Positions 10,450 to 22,051 of a stretch of DNA of 64,000 nt are shown here, piece by piece. This DNA is from Theobroma cacao (taxonomy: Eukaryota > Streptophyta > Magnoliopsida > Malvales > Malvaceae): contig NC_030852.1 in assembly GCF_000208745.1 (NCBI RefSeq), positions 5,959,690 through 6,023,689 on the forward strand. The letters are read 5' to 3'. The position numbers were made by a program, and so were the translations under genes. Positions within the stretch are counted from its first letter, which is position 1. The number at the start of each line of letters is the position of its first letter. Under the pieces are notes generated by a model that was not told the origin of the DNA, ran no database searches, and was given only the letters and a program-made list of their open reading frames with translations.

Positions 10450-13400
10450 GGTAAGTCACTAGCTCTAGTTTGTTTTTAATCCTATTTTGTTAGTGCACCA
10501 CCAAATTCGTGATGGCTTAATAGTGGTGTAACTATTCATGTTGCAGTTACACTGCAAGGGTTCAAAAGGAAACAAAAGCCAAGTGAGAGAGAGGCCAAGC
10601 TTAGAGTTGGAAACAATGTAGAAACAGATGTCAGTCATGTAGGAACTATACGTTTAAATTTAGAGTCTGGTTTTGAACTTGTTTTGGAAAATGTTTTTCA
10701 TGTACCGACATTTAGGCAAAATTTGATTTCAATTTTTGTTATGGATAAACTTAGTTATTATTTTGGCATTGGTGATGGAAAAGTTGACTTGTTTTTGAAT
10801 TCTAAAGTCATTGGAGAGTTTAAGCTAGTTGATAATTTATATAGATTGTGCTTGGTCCTTAATAATGAATATAGTTGCATGAATGTTGAAAACATTGTGT
10901 CTAAAAGATCTTTTATTAAAAAAAACTCTTCCTTATTGTGGCATAAAAGATTAGGTCACATTTCTAATACGAGAGTTGAGAGATTAATAAAAGATGGCAT
11001 TTTACCTAATCTTGATTTTGAAAAGTTAGACATTTGTGTAGATTGCATAAAGGGTGAAATGATTAAGACTAAGAAAGAGAGGGCAACTCGTTGTAACAAC
11101 CTTCTGGAAATTGTGCACATTGATATAAGTGGACTTCTTACACCTACCTTGTGTGGCAACAAGTATTTTGTTACCTTCATTGATGACTTTTCTTATTATG
11201 GTTATCTTTACTTAATAGATGAAAAATATGATGCTTATGAAAAATTCAAAATTTTTAAATCTAAGGTATAGAAAGAATTAGGGAAAGTTATCAAAATTGT
11301 TAAATTTCACCAAGAAGGTGAGTATTATGGCAAACATGTTACAACTGGACAACACATGGGACCATTTGCCAAATACTTACAAGAGTGTAAAATTATTGCC
11401 CAATATACCATGCTTGGTAGTCCTGAATAGAATGGTGTGGCTAAAAGGCGAAATCGTACCCTTAAGGAAATGATAAGTACGACTAACCTTCTCGAGTCCT
11501 TTTGGAGTGAAGCCATTAAAACTGCTTTGTACATTCTTAATAGAGTGCTTAGTAAGTCTGTTCCTATAACACCTTTTAAGTTGTGGACTGGTAGGAAACC
11601 TAGTTTGAATCACTTTTGGGTTTGAGGATGTCTTACAAACGTTGAATTTATAATCCTTTTGAAAGAAAGACTAAACCCAAAACTACTCGTTGTTATTTTA
11701 TAAGTTACTTAGACCATTCTAAAGGAGAAAGGTTTCTTTGCTCTACACATGGAACTAAAGTTGTAGAATCACAAGTGGAAAAATTTTTAGAGTTGGATGT
11801 TGTTGATAAGGCTATGACTGAAGTTGTTGATGGCAGTGAACCTATCAGACATGTAACCGTTCCTTTGTGGCTATTGAGAGAGAGAGGATCTTAGGCAACA
11901 TGATGTAAATCTTCCTCCTCAAGATCCTGCTCTTACTCCTATTGATGTTCATCCTGTTCAGTGAAATAAGGTAGAGGTGCCTTTGAGGAGATCTTCTTAA
12001 TAAAAGAAGTCTGTTATTCCTAATGATTACATAGTTTTTCTTGGAGAGAGTGGTTATGATATTAGTCATGTGGTGGACCCAATGACTTTTAATGATGACA
12101 TTAATAGTTCCCGCTCGACTATGTGGATGGATGCAATGAAAGATGAGATGAGTTCTATGAGTCAGAATGGTGTTTAGGAGCTAGTTAAACTTCCAAAGGG
12201 ATGTAGGCCAATTGGTTGCAAATGGGTGCATAAGACCAAGAAAGATTCCAAAGGAAAACTTGAGAGGTTTAAGGCTAGGTTGGTGGCAAAGGGATTTACT
12301 CAAAGAGAGGGAGTAAATTATAATGAAAACTTTTCACAAGTGTCTTTCAGAGATTCTTTTAAAATCATCATGGCCTTAGTAGTACATTTTGAATTAGAAT
12401 TTCATCAAATGGATATGAAGACAACCTTCTTGAATGGTAACCTTGATAAGGAGGACTATATGGTTCAATTTGAGGGATTTCAAGAATCAAGTAGTGAAAA
12501 TTTGGTATGTAGACTTAAGAAGTCCCTTTATGGTCTAAAGCAAGCTTATAGACAATGGTATTTAAAGTTTGATGAGATAGTTACTTCCATGGGTTTTGAG
12601 GAAAATAAGGTTGATAAGTGCATATACCTTAAGATCAGTGATAGTAAGTTCATTTTTCTTATGCTGTATGTAGATGATATCTTGCTATCTAGTAATGATG
12701 TTGGATTGTTGCATGAAACTAAGAAGTTATTGTCTAAGAATTTCAACATGAAAGATCTTGGTGATGCCTCATTTGTACTTGGGATTAAGATATGTAGAGA
12801 TAAGTCCTGAAATTTATTAGGGCTTTCCTAAAGGGCATACATTGATCGTGTGCTCAGCAGATTCAACATGCAGAATTATAAGGCTGGGGATGTACCTATT
12901 GTGAAATGTGATAAGTTTAAGCTTAATCAATGTCTTAAAAATGACTTGGAGAGAGAATCTATGAATGGAATACCTTATTTTAGTGCAATTGGAAGCTTTA
13001 TGTATGCACAATCTTGTACTAGGCAAGACATAGCTTTTGCAATGGGGATTTTTGGCAGATATCTTATTAATCTTGGTTTGGATCTTTAAGTAGATGTTAA
13101 GAAAGTTATGAGATACTTACAAAAGACTAAAGATTAAATGTTGGCGTACAAAAAGGTGGATAACCTTGAGATTGTTGGTTATATAGATTCTAACTTCGCT
13201 GGTTGTCAAGATGACATGAAGTCAACCTTAAGGTATATTTTTATGTTGGCTAAAGGAGCTGTTTTTTGGAAAAGCGTTAAGCAAACGCTCTTAACTTCCT
13301 CTACCATGCAAGATGAGTTTGTTGCTTGTTATGGGGTTGCCACGCAAGCTATTTGGGTTAAAAATCTTATTTATGGGCTGTATGTTGTTGATCTAATCTC

Positions 13401-13662
13401 TAGACCTCTTAAAATTTATTGTGATAATAAGTCTGTTGTGTTGTTCGCTAAGAACAACAAAAGCACTAGTGGGTCTAAACATTTGGAGATAAAATATTTG
13501 AAGGTCAGGGATATTGTTAAAAATGGTGACATTGTTGTTAAGCACATTGACACAGATAACATGTTGGCTGATCCTTTGACTAAGGGGTTAAGAACTATAG
13601 TTTTTAGTAGCCATGTTAAAAGCATGCGTATTTTGGAGCCTTTTGATGTACTTGGTTATTAG
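10450..13662 (+). pseudogene. Copia pol: protease, integrase, RT, RNase H (broken)
   Basis: Domains in order: protease remnant at ~10513-10540, where the usual DSG is NSG because the catalytic Asp codon at 10519 reads AAT; GAG pre-integrase with LWHKRLGHI (~10935); integrase core VHIDISG, then GSPE, stop, NGVAKRRNRTLKEM (11100-11625); reverse transcriptase from GCKWVHKTKKDSKG through ARLVAKGFTQ and MDMKTTFLNG to the YVDDILL active-site motif (~12665); RNase H-type end with TLLTSSTMQDEF, IYCDNKSV, HLEIKYLKVRD and LADPLTKGL (13290-13580). In-frame stops occur at 10510, 11269, about 11428, 11623, 12176 and others. The order proves Ty1/Copia affiliation. I do not assign the lineage. Confidence 0.88.
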
Positions 13663-14497
13663 GAGTATGTTATTTACATAACTCTCACATCATGGTTTAC
13701 ATTTAGTTGTGTTGAGACCTTTTTTTCTATTTGTTTCTAAATATTCATGAGATGTTTGATTTTATATTTATTGATGATCATCGTTAATTAATAATCCATG
13801 CTATTATTTGGTATTTATTGTACATGTACATCTAATTACTATTTTGCATATATACTTTATGAAATCTTGAGATTGGTGTCTATCTCGAGAGTGATTTTAT
13901 TGGTATGTCTTATGAATGATACCAGCGAGGAACCTCAAGGATAAATGGGAGATATACAGGCATGTTGTTAATGCCGAATAGATTTCTCACTAGGTTTAGA
14001 GAAATTAGCAAGAGGACCGACAATGAATATAACACATTGAGATCACATTTGGGTGTTATTTTCTTGCTACACAACCACACTAAGATCCATTACCGGCAAG
14101 ATCACTAGTACTTGTAACTATAGATTGGTCTTATGTCAATAAATGGCATACTGGCTACCATAATTAATATTTTTGTAGAATTCTATTTTAGAATTCTATT
14201 TTAGAATAATGTATTCGTTGAGTGAAGTTGATTTGATTATGAAAAAAAATTGAGGGATACAATTTTGGAATTGTTCAAAATCATTATAAAACAATGATGC
14301 AACCCTTGCAATATGAGCATGTGAGCAAGAGTAGCCAAATAAGCCAACCAAATTAACACACTAGTAACTCAAATCAAAGAAAAAGAAAAAAGGCCATCAA
14401 GTTAGATTTCAAAAAGTTTAGGGTTGAAAGTGGATATGTAAAGCAAAACTCAAAATCAATAAGTACTTGATGATCATGATGAGGTTGATAAGGGTTC
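13663..14497. other. between Copia pol and hAT remnant
   Basis: No clear 3' LTR or polypurine tract. Near 14175 a 13-base unit (AGAATTCTATTTT) is repeated about 2.5 times. The last ~120 bases appear to be a frame-shifted upstream part of the hAT gene. Confidence 0.4.
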
Positions 14498-14698
14498 AAT
14501 GTTTTGGACTGGTGGAAAGCAAATAGTCATAGATCTCCCATTCTTTCTTAATTGGCTTGTCATGTATTGGTAATGTTTATATCTATAGTTACTTTAGAAT
14601 CTACTTTCAATACTAATGGTCGAGTTCTTTATGCATATGAGAGTTCTTTAACTCTTAAGTTAGAACAAGCTCTGATTTATGCTCAAGATTGGTTATGA
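14498..14698 (+). pseudogene. hAT transposase C-terminal (dimerisation) domain remnant
   Basis: The frame from 14498 reads NVLDWWKANSHRSPILS, a TAA, then LACHVLVMFISIVTLEST, FNTNGRVLYAYESSLTLKL and EQALIYAQDWL, with TGA at 14696. This matches the hATC dimerisation domain of plant Ac/hAT transposases, whose typical core is an LDWWK block, a D-x-L-A-x-P-x-S block, SES-FSTGGR and a final Q-NWLR. Here one internal stop and several core changes (SES to LES, STGGR to NTNGR) show it is dead. Family members are usually 600-700 residues and only the last ~65 remain. It is too short and broken to be a domesticated host gene. Confidence 0.75.
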
Positions 14699-15398
14699 GA
14701 TCCATCACATTCAGATTTAGGTTTTGAGGAAGAAATCATAGAGCTGGAGAAAGTTGATTTAGGTAATATTTTAAACGTATATATTATTTAATCTTTCTTT
14801 TTTAAAGTTAATATTTCTTAATTTTGTTTAATTTTTTAATCTTTACTTTATGTTATTTTTGTTTATGAATTTGTAGATCTTTAAAGAATTGCTTTGGAAT
14901 TAGTTATTGATTGATAAATGATGACATAGAAAAGGGATTGTCTTTAGAAATGAGAAGATGTCTGTTTAGTGCCAGTTTATAAGTGCTTGTTAATATTTGA
15001 CAATTGATTTGATAATTTACATGTAAATATTTGTTGTAGTATGTTGCTAGCATGTTGCTTGTTGGAACTTGGATAGTTGGATGGATCTTGACATCTTGGA
15101 ACTATTAATTTGTTGTCTGGTGAATGGTGATTTTAGACTTTTAGTTGTACTTGAGCTTTTGTTTTGTTGGTTATAAACTTATAAGTTTATAGTGCATACT
15201 TTTTAGTTGATAATTTCTCAAAAAAACTTATTAAATAAATTTAAAAAAATAAAAAAGGTTAAAAATTTTGATTAAATCAATTAAAACTAATTTAGCCAAC
15301 CTAAATTTGGTTGGTTTGGTTAATGTTTTAAGAGAAGTCGGTTAAATTGGTTGATTGCAATTATTGACCGAATCAATTGATTGCTTACCCCTAGTACA
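14699..15398 (+). mobile_element. 3' end of a hAT-like element
   Basis: Downstream of the transposase remnant the sequence is AT-rich and ends near 15395 in a subterminal stretch with repeated 'ggttggtttggtt'-like words, closing with GCTTACCCCTAG, the kind of terminus (…CACCCCTA) seen in plant hAT elements. The matching 5' terminus was not found, so this is an inference from the end alone. Confidence 0.4.
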
Positions 15399-16500
15399 AC
15401 TTCTTTCTTACTCGTACTTTCAATTTTTTATCATTTAACTATTTAACTTTTCATTGAAAATGTAAAAAAAAAAAAGGTAGAAACTAGTTCTAACATTTTT
15501 TTTTTACTTTTGACTTTTTTTTTTGTTTTTCATTCATTAAAAGTAAGAAAGATACATGCCTTTCTTTTTTTTTTTCTTGTTATTTTGTCTTATATACCTT
15601 TTTCTTTTTTTTTTGTTATTTTGTCTTTTAGTGTGTTTCATTATAAGGAAGGAAAGGAAAAAAAAAGTATGGAGAAGAAAAAGGGTAAGAGAGTAAGAGA
15701 GGAAGGAAAGTAGCAAAGCTATTTCTCTTTCATTGTGATTGGTATAGGAGACGAGAGAAAATGGGAGAAAATAAAAAAATAAAATAAAAAAATTATTTAT
15801 TTAAATTGATTAATGTTTTTTCAACTTTTTAAAAAAAGAAATTTAGAAAAACATAAAAAATATAAATTTATTCATGTTGCTATATTATGGTTCTCACATT
15901 AGTGAGAGATGTGATGAGTTGAGTTTAGAAGTAAAAGCTTTTTTCTATTTAATAGGTATATATTTGGATTAGAAGTGCAAGTCTGATGACAAGTGGTGTT
16001 AAAGTTTATTTAACTTTTTATTGTTGTGAGATTCCCACCAAGGTCGAGATAGACTCCCACCAAGATAAGTTTTTCTAACGTTGCATAAGTGGGTGAAGTA
16101 GAATATCACAAATCATATTAATTAGAGATAAAGTCTTATATTTATATATAAAAATTTTTTTTTCTCTACTTAATAAATATGTCATTTAAGTTGTAAGTGT
16201 AGGCTCATCATAACTACATTCCTTTTATTTCCATCCTAAAATATAAAATGTTTTCTTTTTTGTTTCACTCTCGTTAAACATAATGTTAACGTCAATGTAG
16301 TAAAATTTACAAGAAATTCATTGATTGAAGTTTATGACAAGTTAGTCGTCACCCAAAACCAATATCCCTTCATTGAACCAAGAAAAGGTAGAGAAAAATT
16401 AAAAATTAAAAAAAAAACGAAAAGTTGAACAAGAAAACTTTAAAAATTGTGCAGTAAGGATGTCCCACGATAACAACCAGTAATTTGACGCCACGCCATC
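15399..16500. other. AT-rich upstream region of the C2 gene
   Basis: Long poly-T and poly-A tracts (15499-15620, 15655-15850). I recognise no gene or repeat. Confidence 0.4.
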
Positions 16501-16501
16501 A

Positions 16502-16897
16502 TATAAGCTTCTGGACAATCAAAGCGTCTTTTAAGCCGTCGTCGTAGTGTGTTTCGTAAGTCAACCTCCACAAAATTCCACGAACAATTCCCCTCCAATT
16601 ATTTCCCTACCGGATACCGGGTCTCCCGGTCAGCCCTCCGCGGATATTACCCCACAATCCGCTTCTCTGGACCCCACCGTCTGCCCCCCCTTTCCGTCCT
16701 CCAAACTTCCAGCTCCCCGCGAATTCATCCAAAAGAAGTTCCTTTCGAAGAAGAGAAATCCGGTGGGTCCCAGGAAAGATGAGTTTAACCTGAGACCTTC
16801 TTTGTCTGTTATCTTCAATAGAAATTTCCTACATTTAATTTATTGTTTATATTTACAGAGAAGGAAAACTTTTTTGTTGGGGGGGAGATAAAGACAA
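16502..16897 (+). promoter_or_regulatory. core promoter and 5' leader of the C2 gene
   Basis: A TATAAG box at 16502-16507 is followed by a C-rich, less AT-rich stretch typical of a plant 5' UTR. A leader intron is possible, with a weak donor near 16763 (GTGGGT) and an acceptor at 16856-16858 (TTTACAG) after a T-rich tract. Overlapping open frames here show no family resemblance and I treat them as untranslated. Transcript data would settle the start and the intron. Confidence 0.45.
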
Positions 16898-19800
16898 ATG
16901 ACAGGGTCTCCAATAACGCCACAGAACGAGAGAAGCACATCGTTGATGGACAACTTGTTGGGTCTGCTGCGGATTCGCATCAAACGAGGCGTTAACCTTG
17001 CCGTTCGTGATGTCCGAAGCAGCGATCCCTACGTTGTTGTTAAGATGGGCAGACAGGTCAGTTTCACCTTCGCTCCTTTCCTTCTGTTGGCCTTGACCTT
17101 GGCCACACCCCTGTTGTAAATTTCGGTTTCAGGGAATTTCTTCTGTTTTTTTTTTTTATCAGTATGTCCTTCACGTTACTAATGATCTGCTTGTTCTATG
17201 AGTAACAAATTTGCATGCAACTTTTCTTTTGAAGAAAAGATATTTTATTTATTTATATGACGATCAGTCACTTTGATTCATGGGATATGATATTTCTGTG
17301 GTAGATGGCATATAATTGACCTCTCAAAACATTGAAATTTTGGGTTCTTATGAGAATCCAAAAGCAACTAGAAATGTCTGCTATGGCAAGATTCCAGTCC
17401 ATGTCTTTAAGTAAAGAAAACGAAACACGAACAATGTTAAGCGGAATCTAACTCTCAGACATGCCCATCTTTGGCTGACTATAATTTGATTAATAAGGAG
17501 AGGTTCCTTTGAATGATGGATCTCAAAGATTTTATCTCTGTCAAAGAATTATTTCATCAGAGTTGACTTCCACTTTGAGTAACTCTAAAATCACTCATAA
17601 TCTTGAGAAAGTAATGAGATAGATGAGTAAAAGCTCTGTTGATTAATAAGTTAGAAATAAATGAGAGAATTTTGATGTTACTAATTAGAGTGAAGGCGAC
17701 TATGTATATCTTACTCTGTGAGATTATATGTGGTATTAAGATTATCCTTGATAATCACTCTTTTTTATCTAGCATTTTATAATTGAGAAGCCCTCGATCA
17801 GTTCGATACCTTAATTGCCTTTTGTAAGTAATGAAAGGAGGTGTTGCATCAAGCGGACTTAGATTTTATAGCTTGAACTTGAATTATTTCACTGAAAAAG
17901 GACAAAAAAAAAAAAAAGGAAACATTTTTAAGTTCAATTTCATCGAGTTATTGGTGGAGTCAATTTTTAGCAACTTGTTCCTTATCTTTTTCTATTGTAA
18001 ATATTTCTTGCAGAAACTGAAGACTCGTGTAATAAAGAAGGATGTTAATCCTGAGTGGAATGAAGATTTAACTCTTTCCATAACAGATCCTAGTCTGCCA
18101 ATCAAGCTGGTAAGTCTTTTGATTACTAGTTCCCATATCAATGTAGTACAGAAGCAGAAAGCCAGAAGAAGTTTTGGCACCCAGCTTCTAGTGACAAATT
18201 CATTCCAAAGTAAAGACCACCCCATGTTTTGCACCTTCCCCCTTTAATGGGAATCAAATTTCCACCATTGTGTAATGGTGCTTGTTACCCCTAAGTATAA
18301 GCAAACATTTGGACTGAAAGTGATTAGGATTTTTGATGATGTAGATATTTTGCCTTTTCCGTTACTTGATAGGCTAATCGTTGATCTTTAAATTGTGAGA
18401 TAGCTCATGTTCTGTTGGTTTTGATTCTATTACTTGTTTGAAATTTGAAATCCTTTTATAATTCTATCTTAATTGCTAATTTTCTGATGTTTACTTTCCC
18501 ATTGCTGATAAGCAGCAAAGCAAGATCAAATCATAAAAGAAATGCGTACATGATCTGATGACATAGCATCACTTAAAGAACAAAAAGAAAGCAAGAAAGA
18601 AAGAGAACAATAGTAAATCAAATATGATTTAAATCAATGTTTAACTTATTAAATCCATGATTAAGGCAGATGGTAAACTTTGAATTTTCTTGTTTGGTGT
18701 AAATTGGATTTCTATTTATCATATTGAATCTTGTATCACAATTGGCATATGGTGACTGATAACCACTCCTGAATAAACACCCCCCACCACCAAATCCATA
18801 AAATTAAAAAAAAAAAATTGATTGCTGCTTTTCAGCTTGATATCCTAACCAACCATGACAGAAGCTACTTTATACATGCCGCTTCTCAACCAGATCTTTT
18901 CCTATTATTTTCTCGTTTCTGCATTTATTTTTTAGATTCTTACTAATAATCATTTTGTGCTGAAAGGAAAACAGAATAAAACCAATGGAATGCTTAGGAA
19001 TTTCTTATCAGTAATTATTTGTGAAATATTGTATGAATGATAGAAAGCAGTTGTGCAAGATGGAGGGACAGAGAATTGGTTTCCTAGTTTATAAGTATCA
19101 AATTATCATTTTGATCTGAAGGTTTTTGGTGTTAATGAGACAAATGTATAGGTGTCAATGTTCGGTACACTTACATGATCTTTTTGCTTTAGTTTAATTC
19201 TTTTCCTTTTCCACAAAACTTCGTTAATGTGATCCTTTTTTTGCTTTCTTCTATGCTTAAATGGTTAGCTTCAGGTTTTTTTTCCCTTTCTCTCTCTAGT
19301 CCTTTTGGTTTCCTTACATATAAATACTTATTTTAAATTTTCACTTTCATAAACATCGTTGTTACGGCATATTTGTTATCTTTTACATATTGACATTGTT
19401 ACAATATTTATTCAAAAATTCATTAATTTTAATCTAAGAAATTACTAGAGTAACTTAGTTGTTTTAAAAGATAAATAAAAAATATAAAAATAAAGTTGTA
19501 GGCTAAAGAGTATTACGCCCTTTTGAATCAAAATTCTGTCTCCATCCCTGCCTGGAGCAAAACCACATCTACTCTTAAAGTTGTTGAAAACTCACTGATC
19601 ATTTCAACAACACACTGGCAACTCTTTTCTTTTTTTACCCCCTTTTCCAGTGATAATCATGTGTTCGTGTGGCATTTTGATGTGTGAGGTCATTTTCTAG
19701 TATTAGTTTGTTTACAGTCATTTTTTTCTTTTTCTGCATGATTCCAGACTGTGTATGACCATGACACGTTTAGCAAGGATGACAAAATGGGAGATGCAGA

Positions 19801-20038
19801 GTTTGACATCAGGACATATATAGAAGCCTTGAAAATGAATTTGGGAGAAATCCCAAGTGGAACCATAATATCAAAAGTGCAACCAGGCAGGAACAACTGC
19901 CTGGCTGAAGAGAGCACCATTGATTGGAAGGATGGGAAGGTTGTCCAAGACATTTGCCTCAGATTGAGAAATGTGGAGTGTGGTGAAGTAGAAATTCAAC
20001 TTCAGTGGATTGACCTTCCAGGCTCTAAAGGTTTATGA
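16898..20038 (+). CDS. CAR: small C2-domain protein, CAR (C2-DOMAIN ABA-RELATED) family
   Basis: Exons are 16898-17056, 18014-18109 and 19748-20038, all joined in phase 0 with GT...AG introns, giving 181 residues. The protein is essentially one C2 domain. It starts LLGLLRIRIKRGVNLAVRD (residues 20-38), continues SSDPYVVVKMG (41-51), a basic strand KLKTRVIKK (54-62) and NPEWNEDLTL (65-74). Likely Ca2+ ligands are D38, D43, D89, D91 and D97. Residues ~113-155 (LKMNL...PSGT...NCLAEES...WKDGKVVQD) are the insert that marks CAR proteins, and it ends ECGEVEIQLQWIDLPGSKGL. In Arabidopsis, CAR proteins bind phospholipids in a Ca2+-dependent way and bring PYR/PYL abscisic-acid receptors to the plasma membrane. 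Met17 is an alternative start closer to most family members. No broken residue is seen, so it looks functional. Confidence 0.93.
17057..18013 (+). other. intron 1 of the C2 gene
   Basis: 957 bases, GTCAGT donor and TTCTTGCAG acceptor. An open frame through 17831-18247 is read-through from this intron across exon 2 into intron 2, not a separate gene. Confidence 0.9.
18110..19747 (+). other. intron 2 of the C2 gene
   Basis: 1,638 bases, GTAAGT donor and ATTCCAG acceptor. T-rich, with no recognisable insertion. Confidence 0.9.
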
Positions 20039-20340
20039 AGTTGATGATTGCTGTTATGTCTGGCTTCTGTCTTGTATATTTTATGGCAGCTTTCCGGAGC
20101 TTCCACCATTGAATGTCCTGTGAGTTCATGGTGAGGTTGGTTTGTTCTTTGAACTGTTGTATGTGTAGACAAATCTGTCAAGTAGTATTGGATTTGTAGC
20201 TCATCTATAGGATTGAACAAATTTCGGTTTATCTCATCATGGATACCAAGTGAAGTAATTACACTTTGATCTTTGTAATTTACTGAACCTAATGGCATTG
20301 CCAGCAACTATTAGCCCATCATCTTCAAGGTGATAAAATT
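20039..20340 (+). other. 3' UTR region of the C2 gene
   Basis: About 300 bases of less AT-rich sequence follow the TGA at 20036-20038. No canonical AATAAA was seen, so the cleavage site is not placed. Confidence 0.4.
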
Positions 20341-21770
20341 TAGTCTGCTTTGGTTAGAGGCTTCCTGGCCCAACTCCAACGTAACCTGGCGGGTTATAGC
20401 CCAACATAAGCTTGGTTTTGGATTTTTTTGACCAAAAACTCATTAATTTATTTAGACTCTTCACCATTGTTATACTGTTATTTTACTGACTATTTTCTAC
20501 TCATAAAAACAAAAGAGTAAAAAAAAATAGAAAAAAAGAAAATGCTCTAATTTTTAAAAGCAAAAAATGTCAAAAGAATTAAAAATTAAAAATTTAGGTT
20601 TTTCCAAATAACAAGAAAAAACTGTCATAATGCATCCATTTTTTGAAGAACTTTTGATATATTGATTTAGGCAATAATAATCATCTACATTTGTATAGAG
20701 TTTTAAATTTCATAAACGGATTTAGATAATTGATACAAATACATTCAAGTAATTATGTCAATTTAATGATTTTATTTTAATTTTATAATTTAACGGACAC
20801 GCATCAATATCATATGTAACCTACTTGTGTAGTTTAAATATCTCACTGTGTATATACAAAAGAATTTTTTGTGATTTATTTATATTTGAACTTTAATATG
20901 AAATCACTCGAAATATCTTTCCTAGAATCAATAAATCTTGATATATAAGTTGATATATTTGTAATTTCAAAATCATTTATAGACACTGTATCCATGATGG
21001 CATCCACGTCTTCATACCTTGTTCAATTAACCTTATACCTTATGTTATATACATATTCAGCTTAAAAGGATAAAGGCTAACTTTTCCTTAATTTGGGGGC
21101 CCATTAATGCACACCAGAAAGGCACAAACCACTCAAAAACACGTGTGCATCTTTGATTTTATATTCCCTTAATTTATATTATCTTTTGTATCTTTTTACC
21201 ATCCTAATTCCTAAGCAAAAGTCAATTTAATTTGCAAGTCTTCAAATTCTAACGTGAATTCTTGCAAAACAATGTCCCATTTCCCAACGACAAAAAGCGG
21301 CTAGTTTTATCCACTTTTTCCCATTACTATTAGGATAACAATACCCATGCAAAGCAAAGTGACATCCCTCTCCCTCTGCTAGCTTACCCTCGAAACAACT
21401 TTATCAACATTGTGCATGCTGGATGCTTTTCCACATTTTCATACCCTACGCTTTCCTTCATCACATGGGCTGCTCTTTTCTGCAGCCTACTGACTGAGCT
21501 TGAGCTTGTTCCTCTTTTGTCTGTCTAGTTAGCTGCTTAACAAATTGTCCATCTTTGCTTATTAACTACGGTTGCCCAGGCTTAGCACTACAACAAACGA
21601 ATACGACAAATGAAGGTGATCTTTCACTTAACACCATGTTTGGTTCATATAATAGAATTGAAGGATGAAATAATTTTCTGAGAATATAAAATAAAAGTAT
21701 AATACGTAAAAGAGTTCTTGAATTATTTAGAAAAATTTAAAAAAACTCTTTTTTTTTTAATTATATTTAA
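20341..21770. other. intergenic, nothing recognised
   Basis: AT-rich, with no conserved frame or repeat found on either strand. Confidence 0.4.
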
Positions 21771-22051
21771 TCAAATTTTTTTATTTTTATTTTAAATCAA
21801 ATAAATCATTAGTATTAATGGTTGATTAATTGTTGATAGTTAAAATGTCATTCATCATTTTATATCACATGGTGTTAAGGTGACATATATTGACATGTTA
21901 TAATAGATGATAACAAGAATATGTAGTTTTTCACCCTCCATGTCAACACCAAATAGATATAAAATGATAAGCATCATTTTGACTAATGACAATTAGTCCA
22001 TTATTAATTATAAAGAGTTATTTGATTCAAAATAAAAATATAAAAATTTGA
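21771..22051. mobile_element. fold-back MITE-like element
   Basis: The arm 21771-21885 is closely matched by the reverse complement of 21941-22051, with a ~55-base loop between. Shared words include ATTTTTATTTT, AATCAAATAA, TCATCATTTTATAT or TATCATTTTATAT, and GGTGTTAAGGTGACA against GGTGTTGACA. Fold-back structure, small size, high AT and absence of coding are the hallmarks of MITEs. The outer ends and target duplication could not be defined, so the superfamily is unassigned. Confidence 0.65.

Larger units (their letters stand above)
7573..13662 (+). mobile_element. decayed Ty1/Copia retrotransposon
   Basis: The order is LTR, primer site, ~1.6-kb leader, gag with zinc knuckle, protease, integrase, reverse transcriptase and RNase H. 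Integrase before RT is the defining Copia order. The coding region carries several stops and at least one frameshift, the protease active site is lost, and no 3' LTR is visible before the hAT remnant at 14498. The element is therefore old and immobile. 13663-14497 may include its 3' non-coding end. Confidence 0.85.

Noticed and set aside
16547..16891. Open frames of 77 and 114 codons upstream of the C2 gene
   Set aside because: They overlap each other in the GC-richer leader, have no family resemblance and sit where the 5' UTR is expected.
17831..18247. 138-codon open frame
   Set aside because: It is intron 1, exon 2 and intron 2 of the C2 gene read straight through; splice sites and protein family define the real exon.
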